Shown: positions 35,056 to 44,199 of the stretch, piece by piece
Position numbering within the stretch: the stretch's first letter is position 1
Layout of the letters: every line of letters starts with the position of its first letter
NCBI RefSeq assembly: GCF_022346995.1
Contig: NZ_JAKRNM010000012.1
Location: 1 to 64,000, forward strand
Source of the DNA: Paenibacillus sp. ACRRY
Lineage (GTDB): Bacteria; Bacillota; Bacilli; Paenibacillales; Paenibacillaceae
Direction of reading: 5' to 3'
DNA length: 64,000 nucleotides
Translations under genes and position numbers: made by a program
Notes under the pieces: model-generated
Seen by the model: only the letters and a program-made list of their open reading frames with translations
What the model was told of the DNA's origin: nothing
Databases searched by the model: none

Positions 35056-37290
35056 CTATGAAGCGGGAATTACGATTTTCTGTCCAACTTTCAACTGATG
35101 TACATTTGAAATTTTGTTGGCTGTGGCAAGCTTGCGCCAGTCCACACCATATTTCAAGCCGATGCGGTACAGGTTGTCCCCTTTTTTCACCACATATACC
35201 ACTTTGCCGTTTGCTGGTTTCTCAGGTTGCGGTTCTGGTTTTGGTGTTGGTGCTGGGGCAGGCTTCGTGCCCGGTTCAGGAGTCACCGCTGCTTCTCCAG
35301 TCAATTTCAAGCCGTACTCGGCAAAACCTTCGTCATTCGTACCAATGAACGACATTGCCGGGTTAGCTTCAACCAGCGATTTGGCATCCGGAGAAGACGC
35401 AAACACTACTTCAAGATCGTTCAGTGCTGCTACAGTTACACTTGCAGAAGGCTTGATTGGTGCGAGTGACCAGTTGCCATCCGCTGCTGGGTTGATCGTT
35501 TTGTTATCACGGATGTAGTCAATGATTACTTGACGGTTCTCATCCGGTGCTGCCAAAACGATACGTTTACCGTCTGGATTGGCCAGTTTGGACGAAGAAG
35601 CACGATAGTTATTTGTTGCCACGATAAACTTTTGCTCCGGATCAATCGGTTTGCCGTTGAAGCTCAGGTCCTTGATCCGGCTTGCCGATGCATTCACCAC
35701 GGTTGCTTTGGAATCGTATTTGGCTGGCTGGGTCACATCGATCTGATACGTTACGCCATCGATTACGTCAAAGTTGTACGTCGGGAAGTCCATGTTGATC
35801 AGCTGCTGCTGGCCGCCCTTAGCCGGGTCGATCTGATTGAACTGGCCTGCAGACCATTCCAGCCATTCCTTGATTTCAGCACCGTTCACCATTACGGCAT
35901 GTACCGTATTCGGATATACGTACAGATCAGCTACGTTTTTGATCGCAATGGTACCTGCAGGAATATTCGTGTAGTACGAAGCACCTGAACGGCCGCCCGC
36001 TTTAAACGGAGCTCCTGCAGACAATACCGGGATATCTTCATACTCGGTTCCTTGCATGTGTTTCTCCACGTACCATTTCTGAGCATTCGTCACGATCTGA
36101 ATGGATGGATCATCCTGAACCAATGCGAAGAAGCTGTTGATTGGAGCCGTTGTCTCTCCGACCGGACCACGTACATAGTCAAGAGTACCTTCGTGCTCTT
36201 CATGAACCGCATCGATGATCTCTTGATCTGCGTCAACCAATGGCTTTTTGTTTGCAGTGTCATAGATTGGACGTGCTTCTGTCGCGGAATCTACCACTTT
36301 CCACTTGCCATCAACCAGCTCCAGATCAAGATCAATGATTCCGAGATGATCACCCCAGAAGCCTGGTTCCACCGCTGGAACGCCATTGATGGTTCCTTTT
36401 TCAAGATCTACTCCCTTTTTGCCTTCAAAATCAGCACTTGGGAATACCTTGTGGGCATGTCCAAACAGAATCGCATTAATGCCCTCTACCTGGCTCAGGT
36501 ACAGCACCGAGTTTTCCATCAGATCCGATTGAGGGATATCTTCAAAACCGGAGTGAGGAATGGCAACGATAATGTCTGCACCTTCAGCCTTCATTTGCGG
36601 AATGAATTTCTTAGCCGTAGCTATAATATCCTTGGCAATGACTTTGCCTTCCAGATTAGCACTGTCCCACTGCATGATTTGTGGCGGCACGAATCCAATA
36701 ACACCCACTTTGATGGTGTGCTCCTTGCCGCTCTCATCCGTCACTTTTTTGTCCAGAATCTCATATGGTGTGAAGTAATTTTTGTCATTCGTTTCATCAT
36801 CATCGCCGTCATCTACATAGACATTCGCATTAATATAAGGGAAGTTGGCGCCCTCCAGCGTCATGTCCAGGAAGTCCAGACCATAGTTAAATTCGTGGTT
36901 CCCGATGTTACCAGCATCATAATCGAGCAAGTTCATTGCTTTATATACAGGGTGAGTCTCACCCTTTTGAAGTGGATCGATTTTGGCTACATAATCTCCG
37001 AGCGGGTTACCCTGAATCAGGTCACCGTTGTCGAACAACAGGCTGTTCTTCGCTTCATCACGCGCTTTTTTGATCAGCGTAGCTGTTTTGGCGAGTCCAT
37101 ATTGATCGGTCTCTTTGTCGGAGTAGTAGTCGTAGTTAATCAGATTGTCATGAATGTCCGTTGTTTCCATGATCCGCAATTTTACTTTGGCAGCATCCGC
37201 AGCCGATACAGGTACCGGAAATACGGCAAGCACGTTTAATGCAACCAAAGCGGCAGTCAGGCTCGATAATACTTTTTTGTTCTTTTTCAA
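35056..37290 (-). CDS. secreted 2',3'-cyclic nucleotide phosphodiesterase/3'-nucleotidase with LysM
   Basis: A 744-residue secreted enzyme: signal peptide (cleavage after VSA, about 30), a calcineurin-type phosphatase domain with metal-site motifs TTDIHDN (D45, H47), DNGDLIQG, GNHEFNYG, IPHSGFE and LFGHAHK, a 5'-nucleotidase C-terminal substrate domain (about 390-600), a Pro/Glu/Lys linker, and a C-terminal LysM domain (VKKGDNLYRIGLKYG...). It would free phosphate from extracellular nucleotides while held on peptidoglycan by LysM. Start is TTG behind GGGAGGGG. Similar to CpdB/YfkN. No clear Pho box was found upstream. Confidence 0.92.
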   Translation of the reverse strand: MKKNKKVLSSLTAALVALNVLAVFPVPVSAADAAKVKLRIMETTDIHDNLINYDYYSDKETDQYGLAKTATLIKKARDEAKNSLLFDNGDLIQGNPLGDYVAKIDPLQKGETHPVYKAMNLLDYDAGNIGNHEFNYGLDFLDMTLEGANFPYINANVYVDDGDDDETNDKNYFTPYEILDKKVTDESGKEHTIKVGVIGFVPPQIMQWDSANLEGKVIAKDIIATAKKFIPQMKAEGADIIVAIPHSGFEDIPQSDLMENSVLYLSQVEGINAILFGHAHKVFPSADFEGKKGVDLEKGTINGVPAVEPGFWGDHLGIIDLDLELVDGKWKVVDSATEARPIYDTANKKPLVDADQEIIDAVHEEHEGTLDYVRGPVGETTAPINSFFALVQDDPSIQIVTNAQKWYVEKHMQGTEYEDIPVLSAGAPFKAGGRSGASYYTNIPAGTIAIKNVADLYVYPNTVHAVMVNGAEIKEWLEWSAGQFNQIDPAKGGQQQLINMDFPTYNFDVIDGVTYQIDVTQPAKYDSKATVVNASASRIKDLSFNGKPIDPEQKFIVATNNYRASSSKLANPDGKRIVLAAPDENRQVIIDYIRDNKTINPAADGNWSLAPIKPSASVTVAALNDLEVVFASSPDAKSLVEANPAMSFIGTNDEGFAEYGLKLTGEAAVTPEPGTKPAPAPTPKPEPQPEKPANGKVVYVVKKGDNLYRIGLKYGVDWRKLATANKISNVHQLKVGQKIVIPAS

Positions 37291-37764
37291 AATAACCCCT
37301 CCCGGTTATGTACATTGAATCATGCCATAGTGTGCAAACGAATAGACGCAGAAATAGCATAGATTTCATGGGTTGTGCGTGCTGAACTCACGGTCTTAAC
37401 TCAGCTGAATTCAGGTTAGTTTATCTCACATGAACATCTATTCATATCTGTGCGTATCGTTTACATTCCAAATCATAACGCAATGAAGCGTGGTTGAAAA
37501 GCATTATTTTTTACATTATCCGCACATAAGGGTCCGACTTTACATAATCATGCGGGATTTCGACATTATTCTCTCTTTTTTTGTTAATATATAGTTTACC
37601 ACTCATGTTAAATACGTATATTACATAAGACTTACATATGTATCCATTTCATCCTGTTCATCATCTGGCAAAAAACCGTGAAGCCCTAAGGCCTCACGGT
37701 TTATATGTCTATCAAGATATATCTGATTATTCAGTGCTCCCAAAGAGCACTTCATTCGATTGCT
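37291..37764. other. 474-base intergenic region
   Basis: Holds the upstream region of the nucleotidase gene and the 3' end of the pyridoxamine-oxidase-like gene. Apart from the terminator at 37673-37702 I see only A/T-rich sequence with scattered TTAACA/TTACAT words near 37580-37640 that are not spaced like a Pho box. No gene or RNA element is supported. Confidence 0.4.
37673..37702 (-). terminator. terminator after general-stress flavin-type gene
   Basis: AAACCGTGAAGCC (37673-37685) pairs with GGCCTCACGGTTT (37690-37702) around CTAA, with one mismatch, followed on the minus strand by a run of T. It lies about 62 bases beyond the stop. Confidence 0.85.
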
Positions 37765-38181
37765 TTATTGTTCCCACACCTGATGCTCGTGGTCCTTGCC
37801 AGTATACTCAATACGAACCGGTGTAATATCCAAAATGACATAATTCGGATCGTTCGGGCCGTCAAACCATGCTTTAAATTCCTCATTCCACACTTCTTCG
37901 CGCAGGTTTTCATTTTTGGTCACTTCGCAGGTTCCCTCAATTTCAACCACTTCCTTGGAGCCTCCTGCCTCATAGCCGAGCAAAAGACTAACATTAGGGT
38001 TGTTCTCAAGCTCTTCCACCTTATGCGTGCGGCGGTTCGTCGCCAAGTGAATATTCATGCCATCATTGAAAAGCGCCATATAGCGGGATTTCGGTTTACC
38101 ATTTTCCACGGTTGAGAAGCTGCAAAAAGGGTTGTTTTCCAATGCTTTTACAATGTTTTGTTCTAGTTCAGTCTTATTCAT
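37765..38181 (-). CDS. pyridoxamine 5'-phosphate oxidase-fold general stress protein
   Basis: A 138-residue cytosolic split-barrel flavin/F420-binding-fold protein, similar in size and layout to B. subtilis YdaG (general stress protein 26 type). Seen: CSFSTVENGKPKSRYMALF, IHLATNRRTHKVEELENNP and the EGTCEV strand. The ATG at 38181 follows AAGGAG by 8 bases; an upstream in-frame start at 38226 has no site. The biochemical role in this group is unsettled; it may bind FMN or heme. Confidence 0.8.
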   Translation of the reverse strand: MNKTELEQNIVKALENNPFCSFSTVENGKPKSRYMALFNDGMNIHLATNRRTHKVEELENNPNVSLLLGYEAGGSKEVVEIEGTCEVTKNENLREEVWNEEFKAWFDGPNDPNYVILDITPVRIEYTGKDHEHQVWEQ

Positions 38182-38248
38182 GGGACATGCTCCTTCCGGT
38201 TTGGGGGTTATATAAGCAGAACTCAATCTAATTACACCTTAGCACTCC

Positions 38249-38366
38249 ACAGACAGAACAACCTTCCGATCGCTGTTATCCCCAGATTTTTTTGATTCCC
38301 TTTTCGCAAAGGAAAAATCCAGTGATAAAGGCGACCGCTTCGCTTCTTCAGGTTTCTTCTGTCCGT
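38249..38366. repeat. dispersed hairpin repeat, copy B
   Basis: A 118-base partner of 29731-29841, about 8.4 kb away in the same orientation. Identical stretches include TTCCGATCGCTGTT and CGCTTCGCTTCTTCAG. The outer arms here are ACAGACAGAA (38249-38258) and TTCTGTCCGT (38357-38366), different from copy A yet again complementary, so pairing is kept while sequence changes. It lies between the upstream end of the stress-protein gene and the NUDIX gene, in noncoding DNA. Confidence 0.75.
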
Positions 38367-38501
38367 TCCGTTATCGTGTAATTCTATGTTCCACTTCTAT
38401 TAAGTTTGTTGTGACATAAAAGCCTGTACTTATAGTGTACCCACCCCACCTATGGTGAATCCATGAATCCGTTCATAAACGTGACAATATTGGAAAGGTT
38501 A

Positions 38502-38960
38502 TTAGTTCATATCCCCAAGATAAATCCGCGATGGTTCACGTTTCAGCAGCAATTCGCCAATCGTTTGGGGATACAAACGGACGGACGGCAGACCCTCAAG
38601 GGCGATCCATTCCACTGCGACCTGATAGTCATCCGGATTGGAACCCTCAAATACTGTTGCACTCGCATCATTCAAACTGCATTCGAAATAAAATTCAACC
38701 TGGTGAATGTCAGCATCCCATTCGGCGAATTCATGATTTTTCCCGATGTACTCTCGGATATGAAGCAATTCTCCAACAGTCACCGCTTGTCCAATCTCCT
38801 CCAAACATTCACGGGCGACAGCATCCTTCAGTTCTTCACCCTTCTCCTGTCCTCCACCTGGAAAAACATAAGCTGCACCGTATTGATCCTCCAAACGGAT
38901 GACGAGCAGCCTTCCGTTCTGTACGATGACCGCCTTTGCGGAATTTCGTATCGGTTTCAT
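38502..38960 (-). CDS. NUDIX hydrolase
   Basis: A 152-residue cytosolic pyrophosphohydrolase with the Nudix box from GGGQEKGEELKDAVARE through CLEEIGQ, i.e. the G-x5-E-x7-R-E-x-x-E-E-x-G pattern. It cleaves a nucleoside diphosphate linked to some other group. An aromatic, acidic middle part (YFECSLND; VEWIALEGLPSVRLYP) is common in the ADP-ribose/dNTP-like members, but the substrate cannot be fixed. Single gene. Confidence 0.88.
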   Translation of the reverse strand: MKPIRNSAKAVIVQNGRLLVIRLEDQYGAAYVFPGGGQEKGEELKDAVARECLEEIGQAVTVGELLHIREYIGKNHEFAEWDADIHQVEFYFECSLNDASATVFEGSNPDDYQVAVEWIALEGLPSVRLYPQTIGELLLKREPSRIYLGDMN

Positions 38961-39024
38961 CTATTCATCGACTCCAATTCATTCATATGTATTGCTCTCG
39001 TTCGGTTTCAGTCCCGATCCAATC

Positions 39025-39789
39025 TCAAGCATGGCCTGCAGCCGATAGAATTACCCCTTCAGCTTCAAGTAATCTGCGGATTTCTCTTGCAAAAGAAAGG
39101 GCGTGCTCCCCATCGCCATGTATGCATATGGTCTCCGCTTTGAGAGGAAGCGTTATGCCTTCCGTGGACACAACGATACCTTCGTTCACCATACTTAGCA
39201 CTTGAGCCAGTGCATCTTCCGGCTGCCCAATGACTGCTCCAGCATGACTGCGGGGCGTCAATTTACCGTCCGAACCGTAAGTCCGATCTGCGAACACTTC
39301 ACTTACGCTGCGCAGACCGATACGATCTGCAGCCTCGATAAGCGCGCTGCCCGCAAGACCATACAGGTATAGTTCTGGCCTCACGTTGTAAATCGCCTGA
39401 GCAATGGCTTCAGCGAGCTGTACGTTCTCCGCAGCCATATTGTATAACGCGCCGTGTGGTTTTACATGATGCATACAGCCGCCATATGCTCGGACAAAGG
39501 CATCCAGTGCTCCAATCTGGTATACGACCATGTCATAGGCTTCCTGCGGAGTTATATCCATGCGTCTCCTGCCAAACCCCTGCATATCCGGCAATCCCGG
39601 ATGTGCTCCAATCGCAATCTGATGCTCCATGGCCTTTTCCACCGTTGCTCGCATCGTCGCCGGATCCCCTGCATGAAATCCGCAAGCAATATTTGCCGAA
39701 GTGATCAGCGGTAAAACCGCTTCATCCCACGGCATTCGGTATATACCATAACTTTCGCCCAGATCACAATTGATATCCACCGTCTTCAT
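39025..39789 (-). CDS. pxpA: 5-oxoprolinase subunit A (LamB/YcsF family)
   Basis: A 254-residue subunit of the ATP-dependent 5-oxoprolinase that opens 5-oxo-L-proline to glutamate. The family start VDINCDLGESYG and the motifs ITSANIACGFHAGDP, IGAHPGLPD and VKPHGALYN are seen. Last gene of pxpBCA; its ATG overlaps the pxpC stop by 4 bases. Confidence 0.95.
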   Translation of the reverse strand: MKTVDINCDLGESYGIYRMPWDEAVLPLITSANIACGFHAGDPATMRATVEKAMEHQIAIGAHPGLPDMQGFGRRRMDITPQEAYDMVVYQIGALDAFVRAYGGCMHHVKPHGALYNMAAENVQLAEAIAQAIYNVRPELYLYGLAGSALIEAADRIGLRSVSEVFADRTYGSDGKLTPRSHAGAVIGQPEDALAQVLSMVNEGIVVSTEGITLPLKAETICIHGDGEHALSFAREIRRLLEAEGVILSAAGHA

Positions 39790-40814
39790 TGGCGATCCTC
39801 CGTTTCGGTCAATCTTCTGCGGATGAATGCAGCGCTCAGCTGTAGTCCCCGTTCCTGCTTAAGGTGCAACTGCTGCGCTTCTTCATGTGTAATTGGCTGA
39901 AAAGCAACCCGAGTTCCGGGCCTTGCCTGAGCCAATACCGGTAAATCCACCTTGGCGACCTGTGCAATCACAGGATACCCTCCAATGGTCTGATGATCTG
40001 CCATCAGGATGATGGGCTGACCATCTGCCGGCACCTGAACTGTGCCATAGGTAACGGCTTCCGATAACCGGCTCATGGGTTGTTCAAGCTCCAGCCTTGA
40101 GCCCTCCAATCGATATCCCATCCGATCCGACTGAGGAGCAATCACATATCGCTCATTGTACAATCGTTCCAGGCTATCGCTGGTAAACTTGGAGGTATCC
40201 GTCCCTGACATCACACGTATCACTGGATCCGTCTGATATAATGGCCATTCTCTGCTGGATAGATGCCATATCGGAGCCTTCATTTGTGTTTTCTCCAGCT
40301 TCGCTTGTTCCAGCAATGGATGGAGCATGGCTCTCGCTTCCCAAGAAGCACCTGCAGCAGATAATATATCTCCTGCCCTCAAGGCTCTGCCTTCCAAGCC
40401 ACCAATACCTGTTTTCAGGTCCGTACTTCGGCTTCCCATGACCTCATTTACTTCTATCCCCCCAGCAATGGACAGATATGCTCTCAATCCGGATCGACAT
40501 CTCCCAAATTTCAATACACTCCCCGCCAACAATGCGACCGGACGCCACAGGGGAACGTGCTGATCATCCACAGTCGCCGACAGATCTGCACCACATAGAG
40601 CGATGAGGCTATTTTCATGAAATCGAAGTTCAGGACCCGTCATGGTTATTTCCATTACAGCTGCATGACGGCGATTATTCACCAGCATATTGGCTGTTCT
40701 TGCTGCAAATGTATCCATGACTCCACCCGGATGTACCCCATGCCGTCGATATCCGTACCTTCCCTCATCCTGAACTGTGGACAACAGGCCTGGGCGAATG
40801 ACCTCCATTCTCAT
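39786..40814 (-). CDS. pxpC: 5-oxoprolinase subunit C (KipA/carboxyltransferase-like)
   Basis: A 342-residue protein of the biotin-dependent carboxyltransferase/KipA family, with GLLSTVQDEGRYGYR at the start and MLADHQTIGGYPVIAQV-type sequence (ILMADHQTIGGYP) near the end. With PxpB it makes the ATP-using part of 5-oxoprolinase. The ATG at 40814 has GGAGGG 6 bases upstream and overlaps the pxpB stop by 4 bases. Confidence 0.94.
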   Translation of the reverse strand: MRMEVIRPGLLSTVQDEGRYGYRRHGVHPGGVMDTFAARTANMLVNNRRHAAVMEITMTGPELRFHENSLIALCGADLSATVDDQHVPLWRPVALLAGSVLKFGRCRSGLRAYLSIAGGIEVNEVMGSRSTDLKTGIGGLEGRALRAGDILSAAGASWEARAMLHPLLEQAKLEKTQMKAPIWHLSSREWPLYQTDPVIRVMSGTDTSKFTSDSLERLYNERYVIAPQSDRMGYRLEGSRLELEQPMSRLSEAVTYGTVQVPADGQPIILMADHQTIGGYPVIAQVAKVDLPVLAQARPGTRVAFQPITHEEAQQLHLKQERGLQLSAAFIRRRLTETEDRQ

Positions 40815-41569
40815 CCTTCTCCCTCCTTCCACTCCATGTAATCCTGCTCCGTTATCGCTTCAAACCGGACCCGATCACCTGCCTGAAGCAGGCTCGGCAG
40901 ATCGTGTTCAGGACGAAACAGCTTCAGGGGTGTTCGTCCGATGCATTGCCAACCACCAGGAGTGGCTACCGGGTATATTCCGGTTTGCTCCCCGCCAATC
41001 CCGACGGTTCCGGATTCCACTCTCAGCCTCGGAGTTGCTTTTCGGGGTGTAGCAATCCGCTTGGATAATCCGCCAAGGTAGGGGAATCCCGGTGCGAATC
41101 CAATCATGTGGACCAGGTATTCTCCGGATGTATGAATCGTAACAACTTCATCTGGCGTCAGTTCGTGTTCTCTCGCAACATACTCCAGATCAGGCCCGAA
41201 TGGACCTCCGTAGCAAACCGGAATCACAATGGTTCTGAATTGGTTATGTACAGATTCCTCCAGCATTCCTAACCGGGACAATAACATCCTGCACACCTGT
41301 TGATATGGGGAAGATTCACTTAAGCCTTTCGCTGAAGCCGATCGAGCAAATCCTGCAACAACCATTGGATCATAAAACAGTGCAACCGACGCGAACGACG
41401 GAACCAACTCCACCATCCCTGGAAAGGGATCTCCCTCCAGCCAAGTACAGACCGAGATCACTCTGCGGTGAACTTCATCCGATATTGCATCTCCGCAACG
41501 AATCATCACTCCAGCCTCACCCAGTGGAGACAGCATCTCTTCTGTCCATACATACTTGATTTTGCTCAC
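40811..41569 (-). CDS. pxpB: 5-oxoprolinase subunit B (KipI-like)
   Basis: A 252-residue cyclophilin-fold protein of the KipI/allophanate hydrolase subunit 1 family. Seen: ALFYDPMV, IPVCYGGPFGPDLEYVA, HTSGEYLVHMIGFAPGFPYLGGL (split here only by eye into its parts) and the C-terminal PGGWQCIGRTP. In B. subtilis KipI also inhibits the sporulation kinase KinA. The start is the GTG at 41569 behind GGGGGAG. First gene of pxpBCA. Confidence 0.93.
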   Translation of the reverse strand: MSKIKYVWTEEMLSPLGEAGVMIRCGDAISDEVHRRVISVCTWLEGDPFPGMVELVPSFASVALFYDPMVVAGFARSASAKGLSESSPYQQVCRMLLSRLGMLEESVHNQFRTIVIPVCYGGPFGPDLEYVAREHELTPDEVVTIHTSGEYLVHMIGFAPGFPYLGGLSKRIATPRKATPRLRVESGTVGIGGEQTGIYPVATPGGWQCIGRTPLKLFRPEHDLPSLLQAGDRVRFEAITEQDYMEWKEGEG

Positions 41570-41609
41570 GCCATCTCCCCCTATCGGCAAGTTTAGGATT
41601 GATCATGTT

Positions 41610-42191
41610 CTATTTTGGATTCAGATGCACACTGCAATTGTATAATTCGCAGGCCCAGGATCCAGCTTTCTTTTCAAGCCGGGTAATCGAGGTGTTGGAC
41701 AACTTCGTGCTAACATCCAGCGCAGGTACCAATCCTCTGAGGGTATTGCGCAAAATCGCGCCATGACTGACCACAATCACTTTCCCATCAGGATGCTCTT
41801 TGCATATATCCTCGATCGCAGCACTGCCCCTTAGCGTCCCGGCTTCTGCATTTTCCCGTCCCAGCTCAAGCGTGCTCCAGTCCGGACCCCATTTGGCTAT
41901 ACGTTCCGCTTCTGTTGTTCCTTCCACCTGACCGCCGCCCATCTCACGCAGCCTTGGGTCCAGATGAATCTCGTCAATACCCAGCCGTTCACTGATAATC
42001 TTCGCCGTCTCATGTGCACGCCCCAGATCACTCGCGTAGATGGCATCCCACGACTCCGAGCTCAGCCTTTCTGCAAGCAAAACGGCCTGTTCTCTTCCTT
42101 CCTGATCCAGCGGATTGTCCGTCTGTCCCTGGGACCGCTTCTCCTTATTCCATGCTGTGCTTCCGTGACGTATTAATGCAAACTGTGTCAT
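41610..42191 (-). CDS. histidine phosphatase family protein
   Basis: A 193-residue cytosolic phosphatase of the phosphoglycerate-mutase-like clan. The phospho-acceptor is in LIRHGSTAWN, followed by the GQTDNPLDQEGREQA region, the E in LREMGGG-QVEG, and the second histidine in VIVVSHGAILR. Such proteins act on sugar phosphates, nucleotides or cobalamin precursors. The ATG at 42191 follows GAGGG by 5 bases. Substrate unknown; genes around are unrelated. Confidence 0.88.
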   Translation of the reverse strand: MTQFALIRHGSTAWNKEKRSQGQTDNPLDQEGREQAVLLAERLSSESWDAIYASDLGRAHETAKIISERLGIDEIHLDPRLREMGGGQVEGTTEAERIAKWGPDWSTLELGRENAEAGTLRGSAAIEDICKEHPDGKVIVVSHGAILRNTLRGLVPALDVSTKLSNTSITRLEKKAGSWACELYNCSVHLNPK

Positions 42192-42242
42192 CGTGTCCCT
42201 CACTTTGTTCTATATTAGGCGTTTAATCAAGTCGCCGATTAT

Positions 42243-42821
42243 TCAATCCTTGTCTAGCTCATCCTCGGTAAAATGCCTGCGTTCTTTTGGTTTGACAAAC
42301 TTGTTGCCGTTGTATACTGCTGACCCGTTTCTTGGTATGGAGAGGCTGTTCCATGGAGTTTCTTTTAGCATTTTGGCCGCGTAAATAATCTGTCCCACAT
42401 GATACGGATAATGCGCCAATTGCCGTGTAACAGCCTCCATGACGGTATGACCTTCATTGCGAATGTATATGATCTGTGAGAGTTGTTCCGGTGTAAAAGA
42501 ACGAATGGCACTCAGCAAGCAGTTCCAGCCTTCTTCCCACTTGCCCAGCAGTTCTTCTCGTGTGGACATGTCATTGACGAATTCGGCATCCCGCTCCCGC
42601 CAAGGCTTTTCTCCATCACTTGTGAGCACATCCGTCCAGCGGGATAACATATTACCCCACAGATGCTTCACAATGACGGCAATGCTGTTGGCATCTTCGT
42701 GCCATGCCTGAAATAATTGCTCGGTCTCAAGCTGCTCCATAGCCTTCTCTCCGAGCTGCTTATAATACAGAAATTGCTTCTCGGCTGTCTCCAGAAATAC
42801 CTTATTCATATTCATATCCAA
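42243..42821 (-). CDS. DUF1572 protein of the DinB/YfiT superfamily
   Basis: A 192-residue protein of four-helix-bundle DinB type. Likely metal ligands are the histidine in IVKHLWGNM and the pair in LAHYPYHVGQI, the usual H...HxxxH arrangement. The family may act as thiol-dependent transferases in bacillithiol-using bacteria, but this is general knowledge and not seen here. A TTG start at 42821 fits an AAAGGTG site; an ATG two codons later is possible. Confidence 0.8.
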   Translation of the reverse strand: MDMNMNKVFLETAEKQFLYYKQLGEKAMEQLETEQLFQAWHEDANSIAVIVKHLWGNMLSRWTDVLTSDGEKPWRERDAEFVNDMSTREELLGKWEEGWNCLLSAIRSFTPEQLSQIIYIRNEGHTVMEAVTRQLAHYPYHVGQIIYAAKMLKETPWNSLSIPRNGSAVYNGNKFVKPKERRHFTEDELDKD

Positions 42822-42865
42822 TAGGCCAACACCTTTCTATATCCATAGTAAGTGCAAGGCTTGCT

Positions 42866-43195
42866 TTATTCGGGAAATACCAGTACGCCTTCTTCATTCG
42901 GCGGAAAAGGAATCACTTTCTTCACCGCATCCAGATTAAGCTCTCCATAAATATGAGGAAACAGTTCATTTAACTCATACAAGTCTTCATATACGAGTTC
43001 TGGCTTCAATGTTTTTTCATCAATACCCAGCAACAGCAGATCCGTACGTCCTGCGTAATATTGTGCAGCTACCCATGGAATCTGCTCCTTGGTAGAACAA
43101 TGAATGAATCCATCCGTTTCCAGACTATCCGGTGCGTATACGCTCTCCTTGGATACCTGTTCCCATACTGGTTGAGAAATAATGCTGTAGATCAT
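42866..43195 (-). CDS. DUF952 family protein
   Basis: A 109-residue cytosolic protein with the DUF952 hallmarks DGFIHCSTKEQIPWVAAQYY, LLLLGIDE, and FPHIYGELNLDAV followed by a PPNEEG ending. The fold resembles ADP-ribosyl-binding or tRNA-modification-type proteins but no function is known. AGGAGG lies 7 bases before the ATG. It stands in a row of small minus-strand genes with short gaps. Confidence 0.85.
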   Translation of the reverse strand: MIYSIISQPVWEQVSKESVYAPDSLETDGFIHCSTKEQIPWVAAQYYAGRTDLLLLGIDEKTLKPELVYEDLYELNELFPHIYGELNLDAVKKVIPFPPNEEGVLVFPE

Positions 43196-43247
43196 TGCTC
43201 TGCCTCCTTATTATTTCTTCTATGTATCCTGTGTATCATTGCAAGTA

Positions 43248-43805
43248 TTATAGATCATCCCGGATACGGGAGTACAATTTTTGATCCGTGAACACGCCTT
43301 TGATCTTCAATTGTTTGCGAAGTAAACCTTCATAGGACATGCCCAACTTCTCCATGACTCGTGCAGATCCGATGTTGCCTAGATTGCATCTGCCTTCCAG
43401 CCGATTGCAGTCCAGTTCCTGAAAACAGTAATGAACGATGGGCTGCATCGCTTCTGCAGCAATCCCTTTATTCCACTCCGTGCTTGCAATGGCATATCCC
43501 ACAGAAGCACTCTGCATAAGTTCATTAAAATGAAAAATCCCCCCGCGGCCAATCAGACGACCTGTATCTTTGAGAACAAATCCCCATAGATACACCGATT
43601 TTTTCTCATAATTGTCCAAGGCCCGTTGGATGTATTGAACGGAGTCATCCACCGTCTCATGGCAGTTCCACAGACTCTGCTCGCTCACTCTTGGGTCGGA
43701 GGCAAATGCATAGTAATCCTCCGTATCGTCTAATGTAAGACGTCTAAGCAGCAGCCGTTCCGTTTCAAATTCTGGCGATTCAGCGAATAACTTTTCAATG
43801 TTCAT
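43248..43805 (-). CDS. GNAT acetyltransferase, RimJ/RimL-like
   Basis: A 185-residue N-acetyltransferase of the RimJ/RimL group: TERLLLRRLTLDDTEDYYAF at the start, GRGGIFHFNE, the acetyl-CoA region SVGYAIASTEWNKGIAAEA and the C-terminal NIGSARVMEKLGMSYEG. It may acetylate a protein N-terminus or a small amine. AGGAGGAG precedes the ATG, and the start overlaps the end of the DUF2809 gene by 11 bases. Confidence 0.9.
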   Translation of the reverse strand: MNIEKLFAESPEFETERLLLRRLTLDDTEDYYAFASDPRVSEQSLWNCHETVDDSVQYIQRALDNYEKKSVYLWGFVLKDTGRLIGRGGIFHFNELMQSASVGYAIASTEWNKGIAAEAMQPIVHYCFQELDCNRLEGRCNLGNIGSARVMEKLGMSYEGLLRKQLKIKGVFTDQKLYSRIRDDL

Positions 43806-44199
43806 ACGAACTCCTCCTATTGCTCAGGAAATAACGGTCTATCACGAACGCAAACAGGATCCCAACCGTATATCTGATGAGATCCATGACAAGAAAACCG
43901 TGTCCCAAAATCAGGGCTCCCAACATGGTTGAACGCACCTCATTGAGCCATGGCATCTGAATCATTTGCGAGAATTCTATTCCCCAGCTAAACACGAAGC
44001 TCATTAGGAAAGCCCACACCTTACTTCGCGTTACCCAAACCATACGGAATCCGAAATAGATCATGCCTGCCCACAAGGCATCTCCAGCATGGTCATGGAA
44101 GAAAACAGGCAGCATATCCCCGTAACGACGGGATGCAAGCCCGGCTGCCATGGTAATGACTACCGCAATAAAATAAATTCGTCTTTCTCTGATCAACAT
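43795..44199 (-). CDS. DUF2809 membrane protein
   Basis: A 134-residue membrane protein with four hydrophobic segments and the DUF2809 features GLASRRYGDMLP, DALWAGMIYFGFR, GIEFSQMIQMPWLNEVR and LGALILGHGFLVMDLIRY. Function unknown in the family. The ATG at 44199 follows GGAG by 6 bases. Translationally linked with the downstream acetyltransferase gene. Confidence 0.85.
   Translation of the reverse strand: MLIRERRIYFIAVVITMAAGLASRRYGDMLPVFFHDHAGDALWAGMIYFGFRMVWVTRSKVWAFLMSFVFSWGIEFSQMIQMPWLNEVRSTMLGALILGHGFLVMDLIRYTVGILFAFVIDRYFLSNRRSSYEH

Noticed and set aside
36052-37239. 395-codon plus-strand open frame opposite the nucleotidase gene
   Set aside because: It is antisense to a gene with complete catalytic motifs and has low-complexity, Val/Ile/Arg-rich translation typical of shadow frames.
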